A stretch of DNA of 64,000 bases from Serratia sp. AKBS12 (GCF_024793895.1 NZ_JANUSB010000007.1:124001-188000); one strand, 5' to 3'. Positions 36,167-44,799 are shown, numbered from the stretch's first letter. Notes: generated from the letters alone by a model not told the origin. Made by a program: numbers and translations.

Positions 36167-36223
36167 CGCACGATTTAAGGCAGGCTAGCCAGAAAAAAGG
36201 CTGTTTTTGGACTTGGGGAACGG

Positions 36224-36260
36224 TAAAAGCCCCGCAGCAAAATCAGCATTGCAGCGGGGC
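36224..36260 (-). terminator. Rho-independent terminator of the ogr/delta gene
   Basis: On the minus strand gccccgc (36260-36254) pairs with gcggggc (36235-36229), followed by tttta. It lies 9 bases after the stop of the zinc-finger gene. Confidence 0.75.
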
Positions 36261-36268
36261 CAGTTCAA

Positions 36269-36523
36269 TCAGTGAAGTGTTTGATTTCTGCTATAACGGC
36301 GGTAGCGATTTAATGTCATTTTTTCCGGCAGCGGTAAATCATCAACGGTCACCGTTTGCGATTGAATGGGCTGGCATAAAATCTTATCGACGCTCTCTAC
36401 CGTTTTAAAGGTGCAGGAGCACACAATGTTTTGGCACTGATAATAGGCTTCTTTCGTTTGTTCGGTCACATAACGGCTGGTACGGGTATAAGAAGAATGA
36501 GTACAAAGCGGGCAACGCATCAT
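36269..36523 (-). CDS. Ogr/Delta-like zinc-finger late-gene activator
   Basis: The 84-residue protein begins MMRCPLCTHSSYTRTSRYVT and continues YYQCQNIVCSCTFKTVE, giving the four metal-binding cysteines of the P2 Ogr / P4 Delta family. These small proteins activate late promoters of P2-like phages and their satellites through RNA polymerase alpha. It overlaps the stop of the upstream gene by 4 bases, so the two are co-translated, and it is followed by a terminator. The length and motifs look intact. Confidence 0.88.
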   Translation of the reverse strand: MMRCPLCTHSSYTRTSRYVTEQTKEAYYQCQNIVCSCTFKTVESVDKILCQPIQSQTVTVDDLPLPEKMTLNRYRRYSRNQTLH

Positions 36524-36954
36524 GATGTGGCCCCTTGCTGCTGCAAGCGCTGACGTTTTGTTTTCAGCTCAGTTGCAACCTGCATTCGACGCATTGGGCT
36601 GCTTTGCAGTTCTGGCAATACCCCGGTTTCTTCCGGCTTCGTCAGCCCGATGTCGTTCAATACAGGGTGCTCAATGCCCTGTAGTGCCGTGGCCGCATGA
36701 ATATGGCCGCTCAGCGCCCCTAACAGACGTTGTTCAATCACTTTCATCGGGTCATCCCCATAGACGCTGTAAGCCTGCTTCGCCAGCGCGCAAGCCTTGA
36801 TGACGTCAGGGCTGATAAGTGCGGCACTGAGCGCGTCTACCGCCTTACCCATCGCATGTTCGGCAAAGGTCGTAAGGGCTGCTTCATGTGCGGCCACCAC
36901 CTTCGGGGCAATGCCGCCGCAACTGAGATGGAGGTACATTTTATCCAGCTCCAT
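36520..36954 (-). CDS. Satellite late-operon protein, Psu-like, probably 5' truncated
   Basis: From the ATG at 36954 it encodes 144 residues. The frame stays open upstream to about 37095 without a convincing start. The C-terminal part (VLNDIGLTKPEETGV, then a basic KTKRQRLQQQ tail) and the HEA-containing helix (VVAAHEAALTTFAEHA) show a weak resemblance to P4 Psu, the polarity-suppression protein that inhibits Rho. P4 Psu is about 190 residues, so this copy would lack its N-terminus. Its place directly before the ogr/delta gene would also fit a capsid-size (sid-position) gene. The upstream part runs antisense into a RhuM remnant, marking a recombination junction. Confidence 0.5.
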   Translation of the reverse strand: MELDKMYLHLSCGGIAPKVVAAHEAALTTFAEHAMGKAVDALSAALISPDVIKACALAKQAYSVYGDDPMKVIEQRLLGALSGHIHAATALQGIEHPVLNDIGLTKPEETGVLPELQSSPMRRMQVATELKTKRQRLQQQGATS

Positions 36955-37034
36955 TTCTTCAATTAGGCCGTCGAATTCTTTCGACAGCTCCCGCTTGGAA
37001 ATCCGGCTGTGGTGCTGCGCTTGCAGTTCCGGCG

Positions 37035-37202
37035 CGGCGTCGTCAACAGGTGTTCCTGCGTGACTGGCAGGATAAGCTGGATCAGTTTCTGCAATTTAAC
37101 GACCGTGAGGTTTTGCAAGGGGCTGGTACTGTCAGTAAGAAAACGGCAGATGAAAAAGCGCAGATTACAAGCGTACTAGGGATTGCACTGCGGCCAGAAT
37201 AA
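37035..37202 (+). pseudogene. RhuM-family protein, C-terminal remnant
   Basis: The frame ending at 37200-37202 translates to RRRQQVFLRDWQDKLDQFL, then QFNDREVLQGAGTVSKKTAD and a short tail. This matches the C-terminus of RhuM-type proteins encoded on pathogenicity islands. The rest of the gene is missing, and its 5' side is replaced by the antisense Psu-like frame. Only about 55 codons remain. Confidence 0.7.
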
Positions 37203-37426
37203 ACTGATTAAACAGACGTAAGTATCAAACACGTCCCCTGCGGTGGCAAGAAAATTACGGTGGAATAATTTATTTATCGATACGCTCATGATACTTATAC
37301 TTTTAAATAAAACTTCGCCGATCTAATACAAGTTGCTTTGCTATGTTGGTAATAATGACTTTACACCAAAGTTGGATCTGTTATTTTTAGCTAAAGGACA
37401 ATTGGTTAAGCATGAGGCTGATAAGT
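37203..37426. other. AT-rich intergenic, no gene seen
   Basis: No frame or RNA gene is supported here. The AT-rich stretch before 37427 probably holds the promoter of the following hypothetical gene. Confidence 0.4.
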
Positions 37427-37795
37427 ATGACTGGGAAAATATACTTTATCTATAATCCATCTCCGACTATTGGTCGTTCACCGATTGCAAGTGCGGGAAG
37501 CGGGCTTTTTGGGCTATATAAGCCAAATCAATATGTTGCTGTGTTGCAAAGGAAGTTGCAGTGCACCGGAGTGGATTGGCGGGTCGAACTTGATGATACA
37601 GCGGCAGATATAGAGAAACTTATACATAAAAACGCCACGTTATTGATATGTGCGCCTGGTTTACGGTATCAGTTTTATATCAATGGATTTGATAAGAAAA
37701 ACATAGTTTATTTGAGCATGTTCGATTATGTAACTAATAATGCAACCTCGGTGATTAAGCGAGTAAAGGAAATTAGTAATGAGCATGTTCAATGA
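37427..37795 (+). CDS. Hypothetical protein, unknown function
   Basis: The preferred ATG at 37427 has gagg nine bases upstream, giving 122 residues; an ATG at 37412 is possible. The protein has no signal or membrane segment. It shows an ordered alpha/beta pattern: KIYFIYNPSPTIGRSPIAS, a YVAVLQRKLQCTGVDWRVELD block, and two beta strands (NATLLICAPGLRYQF, KKNIVYLSMFDY). ICAPGLR and the preceding fold recall phosphotransfer IIB-type or response-regulator-like small domains, but I recognise no family. It lies between the satellite relic and the chromosomal GlxA-like gene, with AT-rich composition suggesting it is part of the island. Confidence 0.55.
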   Translation: MTGKIYFIYNPSPTIGRSPIASAGSGLFGLYKPNQYVAVLQRKLQCTGVDWRVELDDTAADIEKLIHKNATLLICAPGLRYQFYINGFDKKNIVYLSMFDYVTNNATSVIKRVKEISNEHVQ

Positions 37796-38057
37796 CGTTT
37801 TAATAGCGTCAATATGAGCTGATTAATACTGCTCGGTTGGGGGGAGATGGTCAAGGCTGTACGTATGATTTCCACAGAAAAGCAGCGCATGGCTTCTCTC
37901 GTAAATACCCAGCAAAGCACTGCTATTTAAGGCTCCGCCTAATAGCCATATTGTTTTGGTAATGCCGTCAGTGATGAATAACTGTGGTGGCTAATCAACT
38001 GCCAGGCCAGGGTGGGGCATATCGGCGTTTAACCAGCTTTGACGATGGCAACCCCCT
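37796..38057. other. Right side of island, no firm gene
   Basis: The only noteworthy frame is 37847-37930, a 27-codon ORF directly behind a ggggggag stretch (MVKAVRMISTEKQRMASLV...). It is unrecognised and may be chance. I searched by eye for a repeat of the selC 3' end that could be the right attachment site and did not find one here. Confidence 0.35.
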
Positions 38058-39020
38058 TCAATCCACGCCCTGCGTGCCGCGAAACGCCCGTCGCCATTCG
38101 CTGGGGCTGATATCAAACCTGGCTTTGAAGCTCTGGCGAAACGATACCGGGGAGTGAAAACCGGCCAGTTCCGCCACCGCCTCTATGCTGTGATCGGTGG
38201 TTTCCAGCAGTTCCTGGCTGCGTTGCAGCCGCTCTGCGTTCAGCCATTCACCCACCGAGACGCCGGTTGCTTTGATGAAATGCCGGGTGAAGGTACGGCG
38301 GCTCATGCTGACGAAGCTGGCCAGTGCGTCCAGCGAGTGGTTTTTGTCGAGATTGCGCCGCAGATAGTCCAGCAGGTGGTTAATTCGGCCGTCGCGGGTG
38401 GTTGCCGGTACCGGGCGTTCAATATACTGCGCCTGGCCGCCTTCGCGATAAGGCGGCATCACCATCCGTCTGGCGACGCGATTGGCCAGCGCGCTGCCGT
38501 AATGTTTGCGCAAGATATACAGACAGCAATCGATGCCGGCGGCGGTGCCGGCCGAGGTGATCAGCCGGTTGTCGTTAATATACAGGGCATTGGTATCCAG
38601 CTGCACCGCAGGGAAACGCAGGATAAAATCGCGCTCGAACTCCCAATGCGTTGCCGCACGGCGGTTATCGAGCAGGCCGGCATAGGCCAGTACATAGGTG
38701 CCCAAACAGAGTCCCACCACTTCGGCGCCGCGCCGATAGGCGGCGTTCAGCGCATCCAGCAGCGCCTGCGAGGGCCTGACCTCCGGGTGATTCCAGAATG
38801 GCACGATAATCACATCTGCCGTCTCGAGCGCTTCCAGCCCTTTTTCCACCGTGATTGACATACCAATATCTGAATGCACCACGCCGGGGTGCTCGGCGCA
38901 AATCTGCAACTCAACCAGGTTGGGGGCTGGCATTGCCTGGCCGAAGATGATGCAGGGTACCGAGAAATGAAACGGACTGAAGCCCGGCGTAGCGATAACG
39001 GCAACGGATAGAGTAGGCAT
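38058..39020 (-). CDS. GlxA-family transcriptional regulator (DJ-1/PfpI plus AraC)
   Basis: The 320-residue protein has an N-terminal class-I glutamine-amidotransferase-like (DJ-1/PfpI) domain (about 1-180) with the nucleophile-elbow sequence VVGLCLGTYVLAYAGLL, then AATHWEFERDFILRFP. It is followed by an AraC domain (about 215-315) with helices SLDALASFVSMSRRTFTRHFIKA and SIEAVAELAGFHSPVSFRQSF. Such regulators sense small metabolites and are not usually enzymes. caggac precedes the ATG. The next gene upstream on the same strand, a metallo-hydrolase, is 128 bases away and may be related functionally. Confidence 0.88.
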   Translation of the reverse strand: MPTLSVAVIATPGFSPFHFSVPCIIFGQAMPAPNLVELQICAEHPGVVHSDIGMSITVEKGLEALETADVIIVPFWNHPEVRPSQALLDALNAAYRRGAEVVGLCLGTYVLAYAGLLDNRRAATHWEFERDFILRFPAVQLDTNALYINDNRLITSAGTAAGIDCCLYILRKHYGSALANRVARRMVMPPYREGGQAQYIERPVPATTRDGRINHLLDYLRRNLDKNHSLDALASFVSMSRRTFTRHFIKATGVSVGEWLNAERLQRSQELLETTDHSIEAVAELAGFHSPVSFRQSFKARFDISPSEWRRAFRGTQGVD

Positions 39021-39148
39021 GTTTTAATGTCCTGTTTGCAGTCGGCAGACCCTGATTTGTCGGCAAGGCGCGTTGGCCGCCGGACGCGCAACGCAGGTTA
39101 CGCCACGCTCCTAGATATGCACCCGGCGATGCGCGCCGCAGGCCTGTC

Positions 39149-39925
39149 TTAGAATATACAGCTTTCGCCGTTGGCCGGGATCAGTACGCTGTTCTGTATC
39201 CCGTGTTGATCAACGTATTCGCGCAGTTCCTGACGGCTCAGGATGCAGTGATTCACTGCTTCCATATGTGAGGCCACAATCGTCGCCTGCGGCAGCAGTT
39301 GGTGAGTTCGCAGAACGTCTTCCTTGCCCATGATAATCGCGCCGAAGCCGTCAATCTGCGCAAAGCCGGCGTTCAGCACCACGATCTCCGGTTGCCAGCG
39401 CGTCAGGCTGTCGACGTAAGGCGGCACCCAGATGGTATCACCGGCAATATACAGCGTTTTTTCATCCGGATGTTGGAACACCAGGCCGCAGGCGTCGCCC
39501 AGCAGGGCGGCAAGTTGAGGGTTGGCATAGGCGTCGTCACTGCCGTGCTGGCCGCCGGTTTTTATGATGGTGATAGCGGCAAATTCGCTGCTGTCGTCCA
39601 GCACGCGAACCTGTTTAAAGCCCTGGGCGCGGATCAGCGCGGCGTCGTCGGCATGCTGGGTAAAAATCAGCGTATCTTTGGCGATGGCCTGCTGTGCGGC
39701 TTCATCCCAGTGATCCTGGTGGGTATGGGTGACAATCACGGCATCGACATCCAGCAGCGCATCAAGCGCCACCGGCAGTGCTACCAGCGGGTTACGCAAG
39801 TGCGAACGTGCGGTATTCGGGAAGCCGGGCCAGGCTGCCTGGTCAGCCAGCATCGGATCGATGAGGAATTTTTTGCCGCCATATTCCAGCAGCAGCGTGG
39901 CGTTACGAATTTGGGTCAGTTTCAT
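39149..39925 (-). CDS. Metallo-beta-lactamase-fold hydrolase
   Basis: The 258-residue cytoplasmic protein starts MKLTQIRNATLLLEYGGKKFLIDPML. It has the metal motif THTHQDHWD and later metal ligands in YIAGDTIW and ASHMEAVNH. This corresponds to the UPF0173/UlaG-like branch of metallo-beta-lactamase-fold proteins, which includes lactonases. The substrate is unknown. A ggagcaataag ribosome site precedes the ATG. It lies in the same direction as the LysR gene upstream and the GlxA-like regulator downstream. Confidence 0.85.
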   Translation of the reverse strand: MKLTQIRNATLLLEYGGKKFLIDPMLADQAAWPGFPNTARSHLRNPLVALPVALDALLDVDAVIVTHTHQDHWDEAAQQAIAKDTLIFTQHADDAALIRAQGFKQVRVLDDSSEFAAITIIKTGGQHGSDDAYANPQLAALLGDACGLVFQHPDEKTLYIAGDTIWVPPYVDSLTRWQPEIVVLNAGFAQIDGFGAIIMGKEDVLRTHQLLPQATIVASHMEAVNHCILSRQELREYVDQHGIQNSVLIPANGESCIF

Positions 39926-40073
39926 CTTATTGCTCCAGTAAAGGGGTTTACTATGCCGCCGCGGTGCCAGACGGCAGGCGGCGCATTACCATGGAGTCAG
40001 TATAAGAACGGTGGCCGAGCGGCGTCAGTGGCCCGGAGGTCAAATAACGATGGATTTGGGTCAATTACCGGCA

Positions 40074-40991
40074 TTATCTGGCGCCGGCGGCAGGTTGCCG
40101 TTTTTGCCTGACACGCAGCGCCTCGACCACCAGTGAAAACGCCGGCGAAGGTTGCTTGCGGCTGGGATAGTACAGGTAATATCCCGGAAACGGCCGGCAC
40201 CAGGGTTCTAGCACGCGGATCAGACGCCCGTCGGCGATATGGGTGCCAAACTCCTCCTCCGGCAGAAAGGCGATCCCGAGCCCGGCCAGTGCGGCGTCAA
40301 CGATATGCTCCGAGGTATTGAACGTCAGCTGCCCGCTGACGCGCACGTTGAGATCGCCGCCGTCCTGATCAAAATCCCAGACGTACAGCCCACCGGATCG
40401 GACCATGCGCTGGTTGATGCACTGATGCCGCGTCAGTTCCTGCGGGGTCTGCGGCAGCGGATGGCGGGAAAAATAGTCCGGCGACGCCACGGCGGCCATG
40501 CGCAGCTTGGGGCCGATCGGGATGGCTATCATATCCTTGTCGATGGTATTGCCAAGACGCACGCCGGCATCAAAACGGTCGGCGACAATATCCCGAAACC
40601 CGTGGTTGGCGTCGAATTCGACATGGATGTCCGGGTACTCATGCAACAACGGCGTCAATTTCGGCAATAGCGTGGTGCGCAGCACATTCGGCCCGCAGGT
40701 GATCCGTACCGTTCCCGCCGGCTTGTCGCGCAGTTCGGTCAACATGTCCAGTTCGCTTTCAATTTCATCGATGCGATGGCCAATGGCCTGTAACAGCCGT
40801 TCTCCGGCGGCGGTGGGCGACACGCTGCGGGTGGTGCGCGTCAACAGGCGGATCTGCATGCGTTCTTCAAGCCCCGAGATCGCCTGGCTGAGGGCGGGCT
40901 GGGTCACGCCCAATTGCGCGGCGGCGCGGGTGAAACTGCCTTCACGGGCGACAGTAATAAAATACAGCAGATCGTTGAGGTTGCGTTTCAT
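40074..40991 (-). CDS. LysR-family transcriptional regulator
   Basis: The 305-residue regulator has the N-terminal HTH (LLYFITVAREGSFTRAAAQLGVTQPALSQAISGLEERM) and a LysR substrate-binding domain (VRITCGPNVLRTTLLPKLTPLL, LGIAFLPEEEFG). caggagatggccg precedes the ATG. It is divergent from the MFS transporter/hydrolase/cyclophilin-like operon starting at 41223 and probably controls it. The shared gap carries a 12-base perfect palindrome. It resembles regulators of the aromatic-stress or quinone-responsive type, but the inducer cannot be inferred. Confidence 0.9.
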   Translation of the reverse strand: MKRNLNDLLYFITVAREGSFTRAAAQLGVTQPALSQAISGLEERMQIRLLTRTTRSVSPTAAGERLLQAIGHRIDEIESELDMLTELRDKPAGTVRITCGPNVLRTTLLPKLTPLLHEYPDIHVEFDANHGFRDIVADRFDAGVRLGNTIDKDMIAIPIGPKLRMAAVASPDYFSRHPLPQTPQELTRHQCINQRMVRSGGLYVWDFDQDGGDLNVRVSGQLTFNTSEHIVDAALAGLGIAFLPEEEFGTHIADGRLIRVLEPWCRPFPGYYLYYPSRKQPSPAFSLVVEALRVRQKRQPAAGAR

Positions 40992-41014
40992 CGGCCATCT
41001 CCTGGATTATTAAT

Positions 41015-41040
41015 AACTATAGCTTATAAGCTCATTAAGC
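41015..41040. promoter_or_regulatory. Palindrome in the LysR-MFS divergent region
   Basis: agcttataagct at 41021-41032 is a perfect 12-base palindrome inside a longer AT-rich stretch containing T-N11-A spacing, as expected for a LysR-type operator. It lies 30 bases before the LysR start codon. Confidence 0.4.
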
Positions 41041-41222
41041 ATTCATTAGCTAGTCAGCCTACTCCCCGCGTGTAAAAATTCCAATAAGCATGACGTGACG
41101 GCAAATAAACGCTCTGACTCACGTCTTCTTTTTACATTCATTGTTTGACGTTATTCCCGTGAATAGCGTCCGGCCCCGGCTTGCCTGAAAACGGCCGCAG
41201 GCTGATTCGGAGGTAGCGTTTT

Positions 41223-42419
41223 ATGTCCACATTATCGAATGACGCACCGCGCCATAACCTGCATGCCTACTGGAGTGGGGTGTTTGCCATGACGCTGTGC
41301 GTATTTGCGTTAGTGGCATCGGAATTTATGCCCGTCAGTCTGCTGACGCCGATCGCCGGAGATTTATCCGTCAGCGAAGGTTTGGCGGGACAGGGTATTG
41401 CCATTTCCGGCGCGTTTGCCGTGCTGACCAGCCTGTCGATTTCAACGCTGGCCGGCAATCTTAACCGCAAACTGCTGCTGTTGGGCATGACCGCATTGAT
41501 GGCAGTGTCCGGCGCGGTGATTGCACTGGCGGCCAACTATGCGATCTACATGATGGGTCGTGCATTGATAGGCATTGCCATCGGTGGCTTTTGGTCGCTG
41601 TCGGCCGCCACGGCGATTCGCCTGGTGCCGAAGCATCAGGTGCCGCGTGCGCTGGCGATTTTCAACGGCGGCAATGCCTTGGCAACGGTCATTGCGGCAC
41701 CGCTCGGCAGTTATCTGGGCTCGGTTATCGGCTGGCGTGGCGCATTCTTCTGTCTGGTGCCGGTGGCGGCGCTGGCCTTTATCTGGCAGTGGTTCAGCCT
41801 GCCGGCGATGACCGCGGACCATAACGCCAAGCGCGACGGCAGCGTTTTTCGTCTGTTTGCCAACCCGCTGGTGACGGTGGGCCTGGCGGCCTGCGGTCTG
41901 TTTTTTATGGGCCAGTTTGCGTTATTCACCTACCTGCGGCCGTTTCTGGAAACGGTCACCCGGGTAGATATCGCCACGCTGTCGTTGATGCTGCTGGTCA
42001 TCGGTGTGATGGGCGTTATTGGCACGCTGCTGATCGGGCGTTTTCTGCATGCCGGTTTCTACCCGACGCTGATTGCCATCCCGCTGTTGATGGCGGTGAT
42101 TGCCGCCACGCTGATCGCCTTTGGTCATAGCCTGTGGATAGTGGCGCCGCTGCTTGGCCTGTGGGGGCTGATCGCCACCGCCGCCCCTACCGGGTGGTGG
42201 AGCTGGATCGCCAGAACCTTGCCGAACGACGCCGAAGCGGGCGGCGGTCTGATGGTGGCCATGGTGCAGCTGTCGATTGCCGTGGGTTCCACCGTTGGTG
42301 GACTGGCATTTGACCATTTTGGTTACCAAAGCACTTTTGCAGTCAGCGGCATGTTATTGCTGCTGGCAGCGATGTTGACGTTATTGACGTCACGTAAAGA
42401 TACCCAACAAACCCACTGA
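41223..42419 (+). CDS. MFS drug/sugar efflux transporter
   Basis: The 398-residue protein has twelve membrane helices and belongs to the AraJ/SotB/YdhP-like DHA1 group. It has LVASEFMPVSLLTPIAGDLSVSEGLAGQGIAISGAFAV at about 25-62 and then GRALIGIAIGGFWSLSAATAIRLVP. It would export sugars or drugs by proton antiport. ggaggtagcg precedes the ATG. The gene starts the three-gene unit with an alpha/beta hydrolase (11-base gap) and a cyclophilin-like protein, under the probable control of the divergent LysR gene. Confidence 0.88.
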   Translation: MSTLSNDAPRHNLHAYWSGVFAMTLCVFALVASEFMPVSLLTPIAGDLSVSEGLAGQGIAISGAFAVLTSLSISTLAGNLNRKLLLLGMTALMAVSGAVIALAANYAIYMMGRALIGIAIGGFWSLSAATAIRLVPKHQVPRALAIFNGGNALATVIAAPLGSYLGSVIGWRGAFFCLVPVAALAFIWQWFSLPAMTADHNAKRDGSVFRLFANPLVTVGLAACGLFFMGQFALFTYLRPFLETVTRVDIATLSLMLLVIGVMGVIGTLLIGRFLHAGFYPTLIAIPLLMAVIAATLIAFGHSLWIVAPLLGLWGLIATAAPTGWWSWIARTLPNDAEAGGGLMVAMVQLSIAVGSTVGGLAFDHFGYQSTFAVSGMLLLLAAMLTLLTSRKDTQQTH

Positions 42420-42429
42420 GGATCTACCG

Positions 42430-43458
42430 ATGAAAAGACTTTCCCTGCTGTTAGGGCTGTTCATCAGCTCGTTTGCGGCAATAGGCGCCGATATGTCGAA
42501 CGGCGCAGACAATTTTTATAAAAGTACCAAGGTCAGCCAGCAAAAGGTGACCTTTAAGAACCAGTACCAGATGACGGTTACCGGCAACCTGTTCATGCCA
42601 AACGATCTGAATCAGCAAGCCCGCCACCCGGCGATTATCGTCGGGCATCCGATGGGGGCGGTAAAGGAGCAAAGTTCGAATCTGTATGCGCAAAAGCTGG
42701 CGGAACAGGGCTTTGTCACGCTGGCGATCGATCTGTCCTTCTGGGGCGAGAGCGCAGGCCAGCCGCGTAACGCGGTTTCACCGGACATCTATGCGGAAGA
42801 CTTCAGCGCCGCAGTGGATTATCTCGGTACGCGCCCGTATGTCGATCGCGACCGTATCGGCGTGCTGGGTATCTGCGGTAGCGGCAGCTTTGTCATCAGC
42901 GCGGCGAAAATCGATCCGCGTATGAAGGCGATTGCCACCGTCAGCATGTACGATATGGGCTCCGCCAACCGCAATGCGCTGAACCATTCGCTCACGCTGG
43001 AACAGCGCAAGAAAATCATCGCCGATGCGGCACAGCAGCGTTACGTGGAGTTCACCGGTGGCGAAACCCGATATACCAGCGGCACGGTGCATAAAATCGA
43101 CGACAATTCTTCTGCCATCGAGAAAGAGTTCTACGATTTCTATCGTACCGCGCGCGGTGAGTTTACCCCGCAGGGCAGCTCGGCACAGCTGACGACGCAC
43201 CCGACGCTGACCAGCAACGTGAAGTTTATCAACTTCTATCCGTTTAACGATATCGAGACCATTTCACCGCGACCAATGCTGTTTATTACCGGCGATCGGG
43301 CACATTCGAAGGAATTCAGCGAAGACGCCTACCGGCGCGCCGGCCAGCCGAAAGAGCTGTACATCGTGCCGGGAGCCGGTCACGTCGACCTGTACGACCG
43401 CACCGATCTGATCCCGTTTGCCAAGCTGAGCGCGTTCTTTAACCGCAATTTGCAGTAA
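42430..43458 (+). CDS. Exported alpha/beta hydrolase, YcjY-like
   Basis: The 342-residue protein has a signal peptide of about 18-20 residues. The hydrolase fold includes PAIIVGHPMGAVKEQSS (oxyanion region), the nucleophile elbow GICGSGSFVISAAK with its Ser, and GAGHVDLYDR with the catalytic His. It resembles E. coli YcjY and dienelactone-hydrolase-like enzymes. The substrate is unknown. It is 11 bases downstream of the MFS gene and co-transcribed. A gaggat ribosome site lies 8 bases before the ATG. Confidence 0.85.
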   Translation: MKRLSLLLGLFISSFAAIGADMSNGADNFYKSTKVSQQKVTFKNQYQMTVTGNLFMPNDLNQQARHPAIIVGHPMGAVKEQSSNLYAQKLAEQGFVTLAIDLSFWGESAGQPRNAVSPDIYAEDFSAAVDYLGTRPYVDRDRIGVLGICGSGSFVISAAKIDPRMKAIATVSMYDMGSANRNALNHSLTLEQRKKIIADAAQQRYVEFTGGETRYTSGTVHKIDDNSSAIEKEFYDFYRTARGEFTPQGSSAQLTTHPTLTSNVKFINFYPFNDIETISPRPMLFITGDRAHSKEFSEDAYRRAGQPKELYIVPGAGHVDLYDRTDLIPFAKLSAFFNRNLQ

Positions 43459-43510
43459 TCTGCCCCGGCTGCGCCAGGTGTGGCGTGGCCGCTCTCACAC
43501 AGGAGGAGTG

Positions 43511-43966
43511 ATGAAATACCGTCGTGTGTTATTGCTTGTGCTGGCATGGAGCAGCGCCCACGCCGCTGCCTATGGCATTTCAGTTCAACCCCGTGCGGAG
43601 CCGGTGATGACGGTCAACATGCAGATTAATCAGCAGAGTTTCGAGGTGCAGTTGTTCGACAACCCGACGGCGAAAGCGCTGCTCAACGGCTTGCCACTGC
43701 AGGTAGAAATGACCGAATTGAATGGCAACGAAAAGTTTGTCGATCTGCCGCAGGCATTGCCCAACAACCCGCAGCGACCCGGCAACATTCATGCCGGCGA
43801 TTTGATGCTGTATGGCTCGAATACGCTGGTACTGTTCTATCACTCTTTTTCCTCACCGTACCGCTACACCCCGATTGGCAAGGTGATCGATCCGCACGCG
43901 TTGGCAACCGCCGTTGGCAGGCACAGCGTGGCGGTTGCGTTTTCCGCACGCCAAGGTCTCCGCTGA
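43511..43966 (+). CDS. Exported cyclophilin-like-fold protein
   Basis: The ATG at 43511 is chosen for its excellent aggagg ribosome site; an upstream in-frame GTG is rejected. The 151-residue protein has a signal peptide ending HAAAY. The domain has LFDNPTAKALLNGLPLQVEMTEL and GDLMLYGSNTLVLFYHSF, typical of the small cyclophilin-like fold family (Cyclophil_like). Isomerase activity is not assured, since the family often lacks catalytic residues. It is the last gene of the unit starting at 41223. Confidence 0.8.
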   Translation: MKYRRVLLLVLAWSSAHAAAYGISVQPRAEPVMTVNMQINQQSFEVQLFDNPTAKALLNGLPLQVEMTELNGNEKFVDLPQALPNNPQRPGNIHAGDLMLYGSNTLVLFYHSFSSPYRYTPIGKVIDPHALATAVGRHSVAVAFSARQGLR

Positions 43967-44075
43967 TGCAGCGCTTGCGCTCTTGCGTCGGCGCCGGTTG
44001 CCAAACGCGGTTTGTCACCGCGCCCCTCATTTTAGCCGCATGGTCTATAGTTACCTTCATCACGGAGGAGGGGCT

Positions 44076-44699
44076 ATGCGCTTTATCGTCGTCAGGCATG
44101 CTGAATCGCAAGGAAACAGGGACGGGATCATCCAGGGACAACTGGATAGCCCGGTCACTGCCGACGGCCATCGCCAGATCGCCGCGTTAATGGCCACCTT
44201 GAAAGATTGCGCCTTTTCTCACATCGTCAGTTCACCGGCCGGTCGTGCGATGACTACCGCGCAGGCGCTGGCTGCCCATTGCCACTGTACCGTCAGCAGC
44301 GACGATCGTTTGTGCGAACAGCATTTCGGCTGTTACCAGGGGCAGCCCTATCATCAGGTTTTTTCCTGCGATCCCGATGGGGTTAAGCGTATTTTTACCG
44401 GCGTGCCGACAGTGGCTGCACCACAGGGCGAGTCGGCGATGCAGGTGGTGCAGCGTTTATTGTCATTTTTTGGCGAGTATGCGCTTGGCGAGAGTGCCAC
44501 CGTCGGCGTGGTAACCCACAGCCATGCGCTACAGTCGCTGATCTGGCATTTGCAGGGGGCCAACCCGCGAGAAGAAACCGGCAAATATGGCCACCTCAAC
44601 TGTGGGTATTCGATTATTGACGCCACCGACGGCGAACTGGCGCTGCAACATTGGGGCATCGCCACCCATCTGCGCGCATTGCGCCAATCGCCGATCTGA
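44076..44699 (+). CDS. Histidine phosphatase (phosphoglycerate-mutase-like)
   Basis: The ATG at 44076 is chosen for the ggaggag ribosome site; the in-frame upstream extension overlaps the previous gene. The 207-residue protein has the RHG-type motif VVRHAESQGNRDG with the phospho-accepting His, DGHRQIAALMATL, and the second His in VVTHSHALQSLIW. It belongs to the GpmB/CobC-like histidine phosphatases. Arg and Glu partners appear in SSPAGRAMTTAQAL and DDRLCEQHFGCYQG. The physiological substrate is unknown. It stands alone. Confidence 0.85.
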   Translation: MRFIVVRHAESQGNRDGIIQGQLDSPVTADGHRQIAALMATLKDCAFSHIVSSPAGRAMTTAQALAAHCHCTVSSDDRLCEQHFGCYQGQPYHQVFSCDPDGVKRIFTGVPTVAAPQGESAMQVVQRLLSFFGEYALGESATVGVVTHSHALQSLIWHLQGANPREETGKYGHLNCGYSIIDATDGELALQHWGIATHLRALRQSPI

Positions 44700-44799
44700 C
44701 CGTCGGCGCGTATTCCCGCCATTGCCGCCCGTCACCCCCTGGCGGTAATCTTGTATATAATCACCGCCAATAACCGTAAACCCCGTATCAGGAGCACAG

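Noticed and set aside
35887-36171. 94-codon frame over the iterons
   Set aside because: Its C-terminal part is only a translation of the 10-base repeat, there is no good ribosome site, and the composition is Cys/Gly/Arg-rich without a fold pattern.
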